A stretch of DNA of 64,000 nucleotides from Streptacidiphilus albus JL83 (GTDB lineage: Bacteria; Actinomycetota; Actinomycetes; Streptomycetales; Streptomycetaceae): positions 4,040,017-4,104,016 of the forward strand of contig NZ_JQML01000001.1 of assembly GCF_000744705.1 (NCBI RefSeq). Reading direction: 5' to 3'. Under the pieces are notes generated by a model. The model worked only from the letters and a program-made list of their open reading frames with translations, was not told the origin of the DNA and did no database searches. Numbering within the stretch: position 1 is the stretch's first letter; every line of letters starts with the position of its first letter. Of the stretch, positions 40,940 to 49,389 are shown piece by piece. Position numbers and translations under genes: made by a program.

Positions 40940-41130
40940 GGTCCTCTCCCACGCCTGCGAGGTGAGCTGTCGGATTCGGGCTGGAGTTGCCCGGCCGTGC
41001 TGAGCACGGCTTCACCCCAAGCCGCGACTGTGAGATCGCGGCGACTTACCTGGTTCCCCCGCCCCTGCCGTGGTGCGGTGCCGATGTGCCACAGCCTCCG
41101 GCGGCAGGACTCGGCGTTCCGGAGGCGTTG
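40940..41130 (-). promoter_or_regulatory. ydaO/yuaA-type c-di-AMP riboswitch
   Basis: The leader of the NlpC/P60 gene carries the conserved blocks of this class in order on the minus strand: GGGGCGGGGGAACCAGGTAA (about 41071-41047), the GGCTTGGGGTGAAGCC hairpin (about 41022-41007), GGCCGGGCAACTCCAGCCCG, and ATCCGACAGCTCACCTCGC just before the gene. Bound c-di-AMP normally turns such genes off. The exact 5' limit of the aptamer is estimated. Confidence 0.88.
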
Positions 41131-41310
41131 GTTCCGCATAAGTGCGAACGGACCGAACGCTAGGCAGATTGTGCTTGAAACTACAACTCGGTGTGAGCCT
41201 ACTCACATACAAACCGGAATAAAAAGGGCTTCGGCTGCCCAGATGCTGCCGTGACAAGGCAGACCTAATGTCGTTGTTGTCCATATATAAAGGGATGGGA
41301 GCCACCGACC

Positions 41311-42813
41311 ATGACAGGTACGGCAGCAGACCCCGGGACAACGTCCAAGAGCCTCGCCCCCGACGGCCGGGGCGAGAACCACCGCTGGTGGGTGCTGGCC
41401 GTGATCGGCCTGGCCCAGCTGATGGTGGTGCTCGACGCAACCATCGTGAACATCGCCCTGCCGTCCGCGCAGAAGGACCTCGGCTTCAGCAACGGCAACC
41501 GCCAGTGGATCGTCACCGCCTACGCCCTCGCCTTCGGCAGCCTGCTGCTGCTCGGCGGGCGGATCGCCGACCTGGTGGGCCGCAAGCGGGTCTTCCTGAT
41601 CGGACTGGCGGGCTTCTCCGTCGCCTCCGCCATCGGCGGGGCCGCGCCCAGCTTCGAGGTGCTGGTCATCGCCCGCGCCCTGCAGGGGGCCTTCGGCGCG
41701 CTGCTGGCGCCCGCCGCACTCTCCCTGCTGACGACGACCTTCACCGACTCCGCAGAGCGCGCCAAGGCGTTCGGCATCTACGGCGCCATCGCCGGCACCG
41801 GCGGCGCCGTCGGCCTGCTGCTCGGCGGGCTGCTCACCGAGTACCTGGACTGGCGCTGGTGCCTGTACGTCAACCTGCTGCTGGCCGTGCTCGCCATCAT
41901 CGGCGCGGTCCGGCTGCTGCACGCCGGCCGGCCGGCCGACCCGCCCAAGCTGGACATCCCCGGCACGGTCGTGGTCTCACTGGGCCTGTTCGGGCTGGTC
42001 TACGGCTTCTCCAACGCCGAGACCCACTCCTGGAGCTCCGTCGGCACCTGGGGCTTCCTGGCCGCCGGGGTGCTGCTGCTCGCCGTCTTCGCCTGGTGGC
42101 AGACGCGCACGCCGCATCCGCTGCTGCCGTTGCGGGTGGTGCTCGACCGGAACCGGGGCGCGTCCTTCCTGGCGATGTTCCTGGCCGGCGCCGGGATGTT
42201 CGGGGTCTTCCTGTTTCTGACCTACTACCTGCAGCAGTCGCTGCTCTACTCGCCGGTCAAGACCGGACTGGCCTTCCTGCCGATGGTCGCCGTGATGATC
42301 GTCACCTCGGTCACCGCCACCAACAAGCTGGTGCCCAGGCTGGGCGCCAAGCCGATCGTGCCGGTCGGCATGCTGCTCGGCGCCTGCGCGATGGCCTGGC
42401 TCACCAGGCTCGACCTGAACAGCACCTACGCCGCCGACGTGATGCCGCCGCTGCTGGTGCTCGGCCTCGGCCTCGGCCTGATCTTCGCCCCGGCGATGTC
42501 GCTGGCCACGGCCGGGGTCGAGCCGCACGACGCGGGCGTCGCCTCGGCCACCGTCAACACCAGTCAGCAGGTGGGCGGTTCGATCGGCACCTCGCTGCTG
42601 AACACCCTGGCCACCAGCGCCGCCACCGCCTACCTGGTCGGCCGGGCGCACACCTCGGCCAACACCGCCCAGGCGCAGCTGCACAGTTACTCGACCGCCT
42701 ACTGGTGGTCGGCCGGGTTCTTCCTGTTCGGGATGGTGGTCTGCGGCCTGCTCTACCCGGTGGGCCGACCCCGGATCAATCCGGAGAACGCGGACGCCCC
42801 CATCCACATGTGA
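41311..42813 (+). CDS. MFS transporter, DHA2 (14-helix drug:H+ antiporter) family
   Basis: A 500-aa membrane protein with about 14 helices. Family motifs: LDATIVNIALPSAQKDLG in helix 1 (motif D1), GRIADLVGRKRVFLIG (motif A, loop 2-3), ARALQGAFGALLAPAALSLL (motif B) and GAIAGTGGAVGLLLGGLL (motif C, the antiporter signature). It should export hydrophobic drugs or metabolites using the proton gradient. No TetR or MarR repressor is adjacent, so control is not evident. It is divergent from the NlpC/P60 gene. A TATATAA stretch at 41284-41290 lies between the two and might be part of a promoter. Confidence 0.92.
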   Translation: MTGTAADPGTTSKSLAPDGRGENHRWWVLAVIGLAQLMVVLDATIVNIALPSAQKDLGFSNGNRQWIVTAYALAFGSLLLLGGRIADLVGRKRVFLIGLAGFSVASAIGGAAPSFEVLVIARALQGAFGALLAPAALSLLTTTFTDSAERAKAFGIYGAIAGTGGAVGLLLGGLLTEYLDWRWCLYVNLLLAVLAIIGAVRLLHAGRPADPPKLDIPGTVVVSLGLFGLVYGFSNAETHSWSSVGTWGFLAAGVLLLAVFAWWQTRTPHPLLPLRVVLDRNRGASFLAMFLAGAGMFGVFLFLTYYLQQSLLYSPVKTGLAFLPMVAVMIVTSVTATNKLVPRLGAKPIVPVGMLLGACAMAWLTRLDLNSTYAADVMPPLLVLGLGLGLIFAPAMSLATAGVEPHDAGVASATVNTSQQVGGSIGTSLLNTLATSAATAYLVGRAHTSANTAQAQLHSYSTAYWWSAGFFLFGMVVCGLLYPVGRPRINPENADAPIHM

Positions 42814-42838
42814 CCTCCGTCAGACGTGGATGGGGGCG
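42795..42838. terminator. Hairpin between convergent MFS and carboxypeptidase genes
   Basis: The arms 42795-42807 and 42826-42838 (CGCCCCCATCCAC and its complement) are perfect over 13 bp. The left arm lies in the last codons of the MFS gene. Confidence 0.7.
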
Positions 42839-42856
42839 CGGCGGGTGGCCCCGGTG

Positions 42857-44884
42857 TCAGCCGAGGCGGGTGAGCCGGGTCCCGTAGGAGGGCTCGGCCA
42901 GGTCGGACTGGAGGTTTATCGGGATCCGCTGGGCGCTGACCCCGGTGCCGACGACCAGCTCGCCGACGCCGTCGCCGGCCCGGCCGGTGCGCGGCAGCAC
43001 CCCGCCCGTCGCCTCCAGCGAGACCGGCACCGAGGTGCCGGACCAGCCGATCACGTTCACGTCCTTGGACGCCACCACCGGCGTCCGGCCGCCCTCGCCG
43101 TCGTCCACGTAGCCGACGACCTCGCCCTGGTGCACCAGGATGTGCGACTGGAGCACGCCCTCAGCGCTGACCAGCAGCTTCTTGCTGGTCGCCATGACGT
43201 TGTCGAGGATGCCGAAGGTCGAGCTCAGGGCCGGCTGCCCCAACGTCACACCGAGCACGGTCTGGGTGGTCCCGCCGATCTTGACCTGCGCCGCCCACAT
43301 CAGGCAGCCCAGCGCCGCCGAGTCGGAACCGGTCTTGACCCCGATCACGCCGTTGGCGCCGAGCAGCTTGTTGGTGTTGTAGGTCAGCGGGTTCTCCGGC
43401 GGCGAGAACGACTGGGTGCTCACGATCTCCCGGAAGACCGGCGTCTCCATGACCACCTTGGCCAGCTTGAGCTGGTCGGCGGCGGTGCTCTTGGTGGTGT
43501 CCTCCAGACCGCTGGGGTCGGTGTAGGTGGTCTGCGACATCCCCAGCGCCGTCGCCTCGGCCTGCATCTTGGCGACGAAGGCGGCGTCGGTGCCCGCGTC
43601 CCAGCGGCCGAGCAGCCGGGCGACGTTGTTGGCCGAGGGGATCAGCAGCATCTGCAGGGCCTGGTACTCGGTCAGCTGCTCGTTCGCGCTGACCTTCATC
43701 ACCGACTCCCCGCCGGCCGTGCCGTTGGTGTAGTCGGTCACCGCCTGCTGGTCGACGGTGATCACCGGGCCCTGCTGGCCGACGGCCAGCGGGTGGTCCT
43801 TGAGGATCAGATGGGCCGTCATCACCTTGGTCACGCTGGCGATCGGCACGGCGGTCTCCGCGCCGTTCTGGCCCAGTGAGCCGAGGCCGTCGACCTCCAC
43901 CGCCGACTGTCCCGCCGTCGGCCAGGACAGGGCCGGTGCAGAGCCGCCGAAGGTGTACTCCGAGGCGGCGGTCAGCCGCAGTTGCGGCGTCGGCAGCGGG
44001 CGCAGCACCTGGACCACCGCGAGCACCGCCAGGACGACGCAGAGCAGGCCGCCCCAGAGGGCGGTCCGCTTGGCCGCGCGGCGCAGCGGGGTCATCGGCC
44101 GGCGACTGAGCGTCGCCAGGAGCTCCAGCGCCTCGGAGGTGGTCTCCGGGCTGCCTTCCGGGGCCGGGCCCGCCCCCGGTCCGACTCCCTGTCCGACTCC
44201 CGGTCCGGGGGCTGGTTCCAGAGCCGGTTCCGGAGCCGGTTCCGGGGCCGGGATCGGCACGGCGTCGAACGCCCGCAGATAGGCCGGGTTGAGGGCGGCG
44301 GCCGGAGCGGACTGCTCCACCGGCTCTTCGGGCTCGGCGGCCGGGTCGTCGACCTCGTCCGGGTCCAGCCGGAAGCCGCGGAACTGGCGCAGGGTCTGGG
44401 TCGGCGGGTCGTAGGGGACGCGCAGGGCGGTGGTGGGCTCGTCGAGGGTGGCCGCGTGCTCGGACTCGCCGCGGGCGCCGACCCCGCTCAGCTCCAGCAC
44501 GGCCCCGCGCGGGGCGTCCTCGGCGTCGGCGGCTTCGTCTGCGGCGTCGGCCTCGTCAGCGGCGGGCTCGGCGTCCCCGGCAGCGTCGCCCCCGGCAGCG
44601 GCGCCCCCGGCGTCGACGTCCTCGGCGGCGTCCGCGGCCTCGGCGGCGGGCTCCTCGGCCGCGTCGTCGTCGGGCTCCGGGACGGCCTCGGCCTCCGGGG
44701 CGGCGTCAGCCTCCGGCGCGGCGGCCTCGGCGGCGGTCCCGTCCGGCTCCGGCGCAGCCGTCTCCGCGGACGCTGTCTCCGCGGACGGCGTCTCGGCGCG
44801 GGTGGCTGTCGGAGTGGGCTCCGCGGCGGATGCCGACCCCCGCGTGTCCTCGTTCCGCTCCGCCCTGTCGGGGGACTCGCCCAC
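42857..44884 (-). CDS. D-alanyl-D-alanine carboxypeptidase (peptidase S11), with long cytoplasmic N-terminus
   Basis: A 675-aa penicillin-binding protein that trims the terminal D-Ala from peptidoglycan stem peptides. Catalytic motifs: S350-VTK353 (IASVTKVM), S417-A-N419 (PSANN) and K517-TG (VKTGSD). A single membrane helix at about 273-295 follows a 270-residue acidic, Ala/Glu/Pro-rich, low-complexity region that should lie in the cytoplasm. This extension is unusual for D,D-carboxypeptidases and could hold phosphorylation or protein contacts. The GTG at 44884 follows a strong AGGAGG by 9 bp; longer frames upstream lack such a site. The order carboxypeptidase, GPP34, XRE, DUF397 recalls the S. 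coelicolor scr1/scr2 neighbourhood, where a similar carboxypeptidase is linked to spore-wall maturation (from memory). Confidence 0.92.
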   Translation of the reverse strand: MGESPDRAERNEDTRGSASAAEPTPTATRAETPSAETASAETAAPEPDGTAAEAAAPEADAAPEAEAVPEPDDDAAEEPAAEAADAAEDVDAGGAAAGGDAAGDAEPAADEADAADEAADAEDAPRGAVLELSGVGARGESEHAATLDEPTTALRVPYDPPTQTLRQFRGFRLDPDEVDDPAAEPEEPVEQSAPAAALNPAYLRAFDAVPIPAPEPAPEPALEPAPGPGVGQGVGPGAGPAPEGSPETTSEALELLATLSRRPMTPLRRAAKRTALWGGLLCVVLAVLAVVQVLRPLPTPQLRLTAASEYTFGGSAPALSWPTAGQSAVEVDGLGSLGQNGAETAVPIASVTKVMTAHLILKDHPLAVGQQGPVITVDQQAVTDYTNGTAGGESVMKVSANEQLTEYQALQMLLIPSANNVARLLGRWDAGTDAAFVAKMQAEATALGMSQTTYTDPSGLEDTTKSTAADQLKLAKVVMETPVFREIVSTQSFSPPENPLTYNTNKLLGANGVIGVKTGSDSAALGCLMWAAQVKIGGTTQTVLGVTLGQPALSSTFGILDNVMATSKKLLVSAEGVLQSHILVHQGEVVGYVDDGEGGRTPVVASKDVNVIGWSGTSVPVSLEATGGVLPRTGRAGDGVGELVVGTGVSAQRIPINLQSDLAEPSYGTRLTRLG

Positions 44885-45155
44885 GTAACCCAGCCTCCTC
44901 GTGTGTGTCCTGTTTGGTGTGCCCGATGGGCGCGCGGCATCCGCGCGCCGACCCCAGTTTCCTGCACGCCCGCCGCATCCCGCGCACACGATGCCCCGTA
45001 CCGGCGTTTCCCCTGGGACGACAGCCACTGCTGAGGCAGACGTGGACTTCGTCCGGGTGGTTCCGGAGATCACGTTGTCGTGTCACTCTCGAGGCACCCT
45101 CGACAGCAGGGTGTGAGAGGCGTCACTCTGTCTTCATCCACGCGGGGAGGCTTGG

Positions 45156-45884
45156 ATGGGCAAGAGCCGCAGAACAATTCCCGAGGAACTGTTGTTGCTC
45201 GCACTGGACCCGGCAACCGGGACCACCGCGCAACCGCAGACCCTTGACCTCGGACTGGCCGGGGCACAGCTCGTCGAGCTGGCCATGGCCGGGAGAATAG
45301 TCCCGAACGGGGACCGGATCGCCGTGGTGAACCCACGGCCGACCGGTGACCCGACACTGGACCACGCCCTCGAACTGCTGCGCCGTCGCGGCAGTGCGGT
45401 GCGTGCCGTTCACTGGATCGGTGGGCCCCGACTGGGGCTGCGCCAGACGTACCTTGCGCACCTGGAGCGGTGCGAGATGGTGCGGGCGGTGCCGGGCCAG
45501 GTGTGCGGAGTGCTTCCGACGACGCGCTACCAGGCGTCCGACGACTGCACGAACAGCGCCATCAAGGAACGGCTGGACACGGCCATCCGGACCGGGATCC
45601 CCCCGGACCCCCGGACAGCCGCTCTGGCTGCCCTGGCCCACGCCGTGGGCCTCGGAAAACACCTATATCCGGGTAACGAGGGCCGCTCCTCCAGGTCACG
45701 CCTGCGCGACCTGATCCGGTACGACCCGCTCGGCGGGATGGTCGCGCACGCCGTCATGGATGTGCAGAACGGCCTGCCGGCGGCCCAGGTACGGGGCGGC
45801 GGAGCCGCACCGAACCGGACCGCTCCGCGGAGCGCCGCACGACCCGGCGCCCTGCCGGGCATGGTGCGCACGGGGGTTCGCTGA
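45156..45884 (+). CDS. GPP34 (Golgi phosphoprotein 3-like) domain protein
   Basis: A 242-aa protein of the GPP34 family (PF05719), abundant in actinobacteria. It begins with the conserved RRTIPEELLLLALDPATG, then the helical LGLAGAQLVELAMAGRIV block. In eukaryotes the fold binds PI4P on Golgi membranes; in bacteria the role is unsettled, and a link to membrane or wall lipids is inference. Most of the domain is all-alpha. The last ~40 residues are Pro/Arg/Gly-rich and probably disordered. ATG 45156 follows GGGGAGG by 5 bp. It is divergent from the carboxypeptidase gene and shares its promoter region. Confidence 0.88.
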   Translation: MGKSRRTIPEELLLLALDPATGTTAQPQTLDLGLAGAQLVELAMAGRIVPNGDRIAVVNPRPTGDPTLDHALELLRRRGSAVRAVHWIGGPRLGLRQTYLAHLERCEMVRAVPGQVCGVLPTTRYQASDDCTNSAIKERLDTAIRTGIPPDPRTAALAALAHAVGLGKHLYPGNEGRSSRSRLRDLIRYDPLGGMVAHAVMDVQNGLPAAQVRGGGAAPNRTAPRSAARPGALPGMVRTGVR

Positions 45885-46154
45885 CCGTCGCCGCACCGCA
45901 CCGCAACCCTCGACCGCCGCCCCACCGCGACCACCCTCGCGGTACGGGCGGCGGTCCGTTTTCTGCCCGGAGGCCGCCTGATGTCCGGCTTGTTCGAACG
46001 AGCGACCAACCAGGGTACGCGTCGGCGTGCGCCTGCGTCTCGCACGCCTGCTCATTTCGGTTGCGAGGCTCGATACCGGACGATTGCTCCACACGAGGGC
46101 GGTTCCGAGTGGCATCCTGCTGAACACGAGGGATACCAACCAATCCCTGTTCCG

Positions 46155-47039
46155 ATGACTCCATTGCCGGAGGATCAGTTGTCATCCGCCAGCATCAACC
46201 CGACCATCCGACGCCGCCGGCTCGGCGCGAAGCTGCGCGAACTCCGGGAAGAACTCGGCATCACCGCCGAGGACGTCGCCCAGCGGCTGCTCGTCTCGCA
46301 GTCCAAGATCAGCCGACTGGAGAACGGGCGGCGCAGTATCAGCCAGCGCGACGTGCGCGACCTGTGCCGCGTCTACGAGGTGACGGACGAGAAGCTGCTC
46401 GACGCGCTGATGGCGATGGCCCGCGAGTCGCGCCAGCGGGGCTGGTGGCACGCCTTCGGTGACGTCCCCTACAGCGTCTACATCGGTCTGGAGGCGGACG
46501 CCGTCTCCATGCACACCTACGAGTCGCTGTTCGTCCCGGGCATGCTGCAGACCCGTGAGTACGCCTACGCGGTGGTGGCCGGCATCCAGCCGGAGGCGCT
46601 GCCGGCCCAGAACGAGAAGCGCACGGACATCCGGATGAAGCGTCAGGAGATCATCCGGGACCAGGAGAAGCCGCTGCGGCTCTGGGCGGTCCTGGACGAG
46701 GCCGTGCTGCACCGCGAGGTCGGCGGGGTGCAGACGATGCGGGAGCAGCTGGAGTACCTGCTGGAGGTCAGCTCCTGGCCGCATGTCACGGTCCAGGTGC
46801 TGCCGTACAGCGTGGGAGCCCATCCGGGGATGAGCGGGACCTTCGCCATCCTGGAGTTCGAGGACCCGGACGACGCGACCGTGGTCTACCTGGAGGGCGT
46901 GACCAGCGACCTGTACCTGGAGAAGGAGCAGGACGTGCGGACCTACTCGACGATGTACGAGCACCTCCGCGCCCAGGCCCTGCACCCGGACCAGACCCGG
47001 GAACTGATCGACCGGATCGCCAAGGGCTTCGCCGGCTGA
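46155..47039 (+). CDS. XRE-family regulator of an XRE/DUF397 pair (Scr1-like)
   Basis: A 294-aa DNA-binding protein. The Cro/C1-type HTH is at about residues 20-75 (ELREELGITAEDVAQRLLVS, then QSKISRLENGRRSISQRDVR). The C-terminal DUF5753 domain is recognised by ADAVSMHTYESLFVPGMLQT, EYAYAV, VLDEAVLHREVGG and SSWPHVTVQVLPY. Proteins of this build act with a small DUF397 partner encoded just downstream (47221). In S. coelicolor such a pair raises antibiotic production (from memory). Start 46155 is a choice: the frame is open to 45981, no ribosome-binding site is clear, and the HTH follows soon after this Met. Confidence 0.88.
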   Translation: MTPLPEDQLSSASINPTIRRRRLGAKLRELREELGITAEDVAQRLLVSQSKISRLENGRRSISQRDVRDLCRVYEVTDEKLLDALMAMARESRQRGWWHAFGDVPYSVYIGLEADAVSMHTYESLFVPGMLQTREYAYAVVAGIQPEALPAQNEKRTDIRMKRQEIIRDQEKPLRLWAVLDEAVLHREVGGVQTMREQLEYLLEVSSWPHVTVQVLPYSVGAHPGMSGTFAILEFEDPDDATVVYLEGVTSDLYLEKEQDVRTYSTMYEHLRAQALHPDQTRELIDRIAKGFAG

Positions 47040-47220
47040 GGAGTTCCGCGCGGGTCAGGACGGGTAGTGTACGCGCGAAGCAGCGGCCGACATGCCATCT
47101 CGGCCGGAATTCCTCAGTCTTGAGGGTCCGTACGAGGCGACTGGCGCGATCGGCACCCCCCGGGGGTGACACTGGTTGCAGATCAACCAATCCCCACCAG
47201 CGAAACCGGAGTGAGTATCC

Positions 47221-47433
47221 ATGACTCAGATCATCCTCACCGCCGACGCCGACCTCGCGTGGCGCAAGTCCTCCTACTCGGGGAACGGCAACTGCGTGGA
47301 GGTCGCCGTGCCCGAGGCCGGCATGGCCGTGCGGGACTCCAAGGACCCCAAGGGCCCGGCCCTGCACTTCACCGCCGAGGCCTGGTCGGCGTTTGTCGCC
47401 GACGTCGTCGGCGGTGCCTTCGAGATCGGCTGA
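47221..47433 (+). CDS. DUF397 small partner protein (Scr2-like)
   Basis: A 70-aa protein consisting of one DUF397 domain: AWRKSSYSGNGNCVEVAV, VRDSKDPKGPALHF and WSAFVADV. These small proteins pair with the upstream XRE regulator and probably modulate it by direct contact, somewhat like an antitoxin/toxin or regulator/corepressor pair. It lies 181 bp downstream of the XRE gene, a wider gap than usual, which may hold its own promoter. The ATG at 47221 has an GGAGTGAG ribosome-binding site. Confidence 0.92.
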   Translation: MTQIILTADADLAWRKSSYSGNGNCVEVAVPEAGMAVRDSKDPKGPALHFTAEAWSAFVADVVGGAFEIG

Positions 47434-47467
47434 GTCGGCGAGACCACTGAGCCGGCGCTGAGAACAG

Positions 47468-47506
47468 CGGCAGGGCCCCTCCCCCGATACGGGAGGGGCC
47501 CTGCCG
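47468..47506. terminator. Perfect bidirectional hairpin terminator
   Basis: A 16-bp perfect stem (47468-47483 with 47491-47506) with a 7-nt loop, between the convergent DUF397 gene and the next minus-strand gene. Confidence 0.85.
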
Positions 47507-47515
47507 TTCGTCCGC

Positions 47516-48391
47516 TCAGCGCAGTTGGTCCACGTGGACGTCGGTGCCCGGCAGCGTCGGGACGAAGGGCGCGACCAGCTCGACCCGCGCCCCGGGGACG
47601 GCTGCGGCGACCTCGGCGTCCAGCCCGGTGAAGGCGTCCCAGCAGGTGCGCGGGTCGTCCTGGAGGAACCAGAGCAGGGTGAGCCGGGTGTCGACGCCCT
47701 CCACCTGCTTGACGTAGGTCATCCGGTCTCCGGGCAGCGGCAGCGGCCGGAACAGCACGCACATGGCCGCCGGGCCACCGGCCCGCAGCTTCGCCGGGAG
47801 GTGCCGGTCCAGCAGCCAGTCGGTGAGCCGGTCGCGCTGCGCCGCGTCCTCGGTGTCGATCACCTCCAGCACCAGGCCGCCGTAGGGGTGGTCCAGCGCA
47901 TGGACGTCCCGCGGGCCGGCTGCGCCGTCCCGATAGGCGGCGGCGACGTGCTGCTGAAAGGCGGTGAAGACGTGGGTGCGGTCCCGGTAGACCCGGCCGT
48001 CGCGGTTGAGGCGCTTGTTGATCCCGACGGTCCAGCGCATATGGGCGTCCTGGCGCCCCTCGTTGATCCAGTAGACGGAGAGGTAGCAGCCGGTGGAGAC
48101 CGGCTCGGCGACCGCCGACTTCTCCGGGTAGCGGAGCAGTTGGAGGTCGCGGGTGGCCACCCAGCGGCGTCCGGCGAACATCCAGGGCATGGCCATCGCC
48201 CCGGCGTAGAAGTGGTCGTCCTCGTACCAGCGGTTGTAGCCGTACTCGTGGCCGGGGTGCGGCTCCACCATGGTGATCAGCGCGCTGCCGATGGACACTC
48301 CGTAGGGGCCGCGCGACGCCAGGTCGGCGTACCGGTCCAGGTCCTCGCCACCGCTCGGCCGGTCACTCTGCTGCCGGTCGCCGTCTGTCAT
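47516..48391 (-). CDS. Hypothetical protein, possibly dimeric alpha/beta-barrel (EthD-like)
   Basis: A 291-aa protein, no signal peptide or membrane helix. Residues near 45-75 (EYGYNRWYEDDHFYAGAM, MFAGRRWVA) recall the strand-helix pattern of EthD/Dabb-type ferredoxin-like proteins, where a WY-D-H segment lines the active site. A second similar unit (about 165-215, DTEDAAQRDRLTDWLLDRHL) suggests two such domains in tandem. Small-molecule binding or oxidation is possible but not demonstrated. ATG 48391 follows GGGAGGT by 7 bp. It is divergent from the HTH gene at 48574. Related proteins often sit near SDR genes such as the one at 49390; this is from memory. Confidence 0.7.
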   Translation of the reverse strand: MTDGDRQQSDRPSGGEDLDRYADLASRGPYGVSIGSALITMVEPHPGHEYGYNRWYEDDHFYAGAMAMPWMFAGRRWVATRDLQLLRYPEKSAVAEPVSTGCYLSVYWINEGRQDAHMRWTVGINKRLNRDGRVYRDRTHVFTAFQQHVAAAYRDGAAGPRDVHALDHPYGGLVLEVIDTEDAAQRDRLTDWLLDRHLPAKLRAGGPAAMCVLFRPLPLPGDRMTYVKQVEGVDTRLTLLWFLQDDPRTCWDAFTGLDAEVAAAVPGARVELVAPFVPTLPGTDVHVDQLR

Positions 48392-48573
48392 CTGCTGACC
48401 TCCCGATACGTTTGCCCGCCCGTCGAGCTGACGGTAAGTCAGATTTCGACAACTGCCCAGCCCCCCGGCGCGGGTCTGCGGAACTTCGCACAGGCCCGAC
48501 CCTCCTGGCCGACCGCGACTTCGGACGATCGACCGATGGGCCGCGGCGGCCCCCGGCCCTAGCGTGGGCGCAC

Positions 48574-49262
48574 ATGCGCAGACGTGCCGTCGCCCCCGTG
48601 GTTGTGCCCGTGCCCTTCGATCCGGCCGCCGCCTGGTCGGCCCGCCGGGTGCTCGGGCTGACCCCCGCGCTGGTGGCGCGGGACCTGGCCGCGCACGGCG
48701 TCCACGTGTTCCCGTCACAGGTGATCGCCTGGGAGTCGGGCGAGCTGCTGCCGAGCGAACGCGAACTGACCGCCCTGGCCCGAACCCTGTGGTGCGAGCC
48801 GGGGCGGCTGATGGGCGGCCGGGCCCGGAGCATCCGCGACCACCGCCTGGCCGTCGGCATGCCGCTGGAGGAGCTGGCCCGGCGGCTCGGCCTCACCCCG
48901 CGCGTGTACGCCCAACTGGAGTCGGCCCCCGCTGGCAGGGCGACCCCGACCGGACCCTGCTGCTGGCCGAGGCCCTGCAGCTGACCCCGTACGGACTGGT
49001 GCTCGCCACCGACCGCGAGGAGCAGCTGCGCGACGTGCTGCAGCGGGCCGTGGACGGACGCTGGTCGGCGCAGCTGAAGCCGCTGCTGCGGCTGGTCCCG
49101 ACCATCCGACGGGAGGCCGCGGAGCACGCGCTGCAGGTGCTCTACCGCGAGGGGCACGCCGCGGGCGTGATGTGGGGCGCCACCCAGCAGCAGGAGCAGG
49201 AGCTCGCCGCCCCCGAGCGGCCGCCGCTGACGGAGCGCTTCTGGGCACTGCTGCCGGACTAG
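48574..49262 (+). pseudogene. HTH (XRE-like) regulator split by a frameshift near 48,930
   Basis: Two frames together make one protein. From ATG 48574 the first encodes two HTH-like repeats (LGLTPALVARDLAAHGVHVF, WESGELLPSERELTALARTL, then GMPLEELARRLGLTPRVYAQ-type second HTH). It then loses sense near 48,930. The other frame continues with RWQGDPDRTLLLAEALQLTP, a Gln-rich helix (TQQQEQEL) and a stop at 49262. The switch lies in a C-rich run (GGCCCCCGC) where one missing base would restore the frame. This may be a real inactivating mutation, a phase-variable tract, or a sequencing error. If intact it would be a ~230-aa regulator, possibly acting on the palindrome at 49332 before the SDR gene. 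Confidence 0.7.
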
Positions 49263-49331
49263 CCCACCGCCCGACCGGATCGGGGCGTGGCCGACCCGCG
49301 CGCCTCTGGCCTTTCCAGGCGTGCTGTTCTA

Positions 49332-49350
49332 ATCTGACGCATCGTCAGAT
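49332..49350. promoter_or_regulatory. Palindromic operator candidate (ATCTGACG-CAT-CGTCAGAT)
   Basis: Perfect 8-bp arms with a 3-bp spacer, 40 bp before the SDR start. The pattern is typical of TetR/GntR-type operators. The cognate regulator is not obvious; the frameshifted HTH gene upstream is one candidate. Confidence 0.55.
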
Positions 49351-49389
49351 ACCGGCTGGACACTGGCCGTCGCAGAGGGGTTCGCCGCC

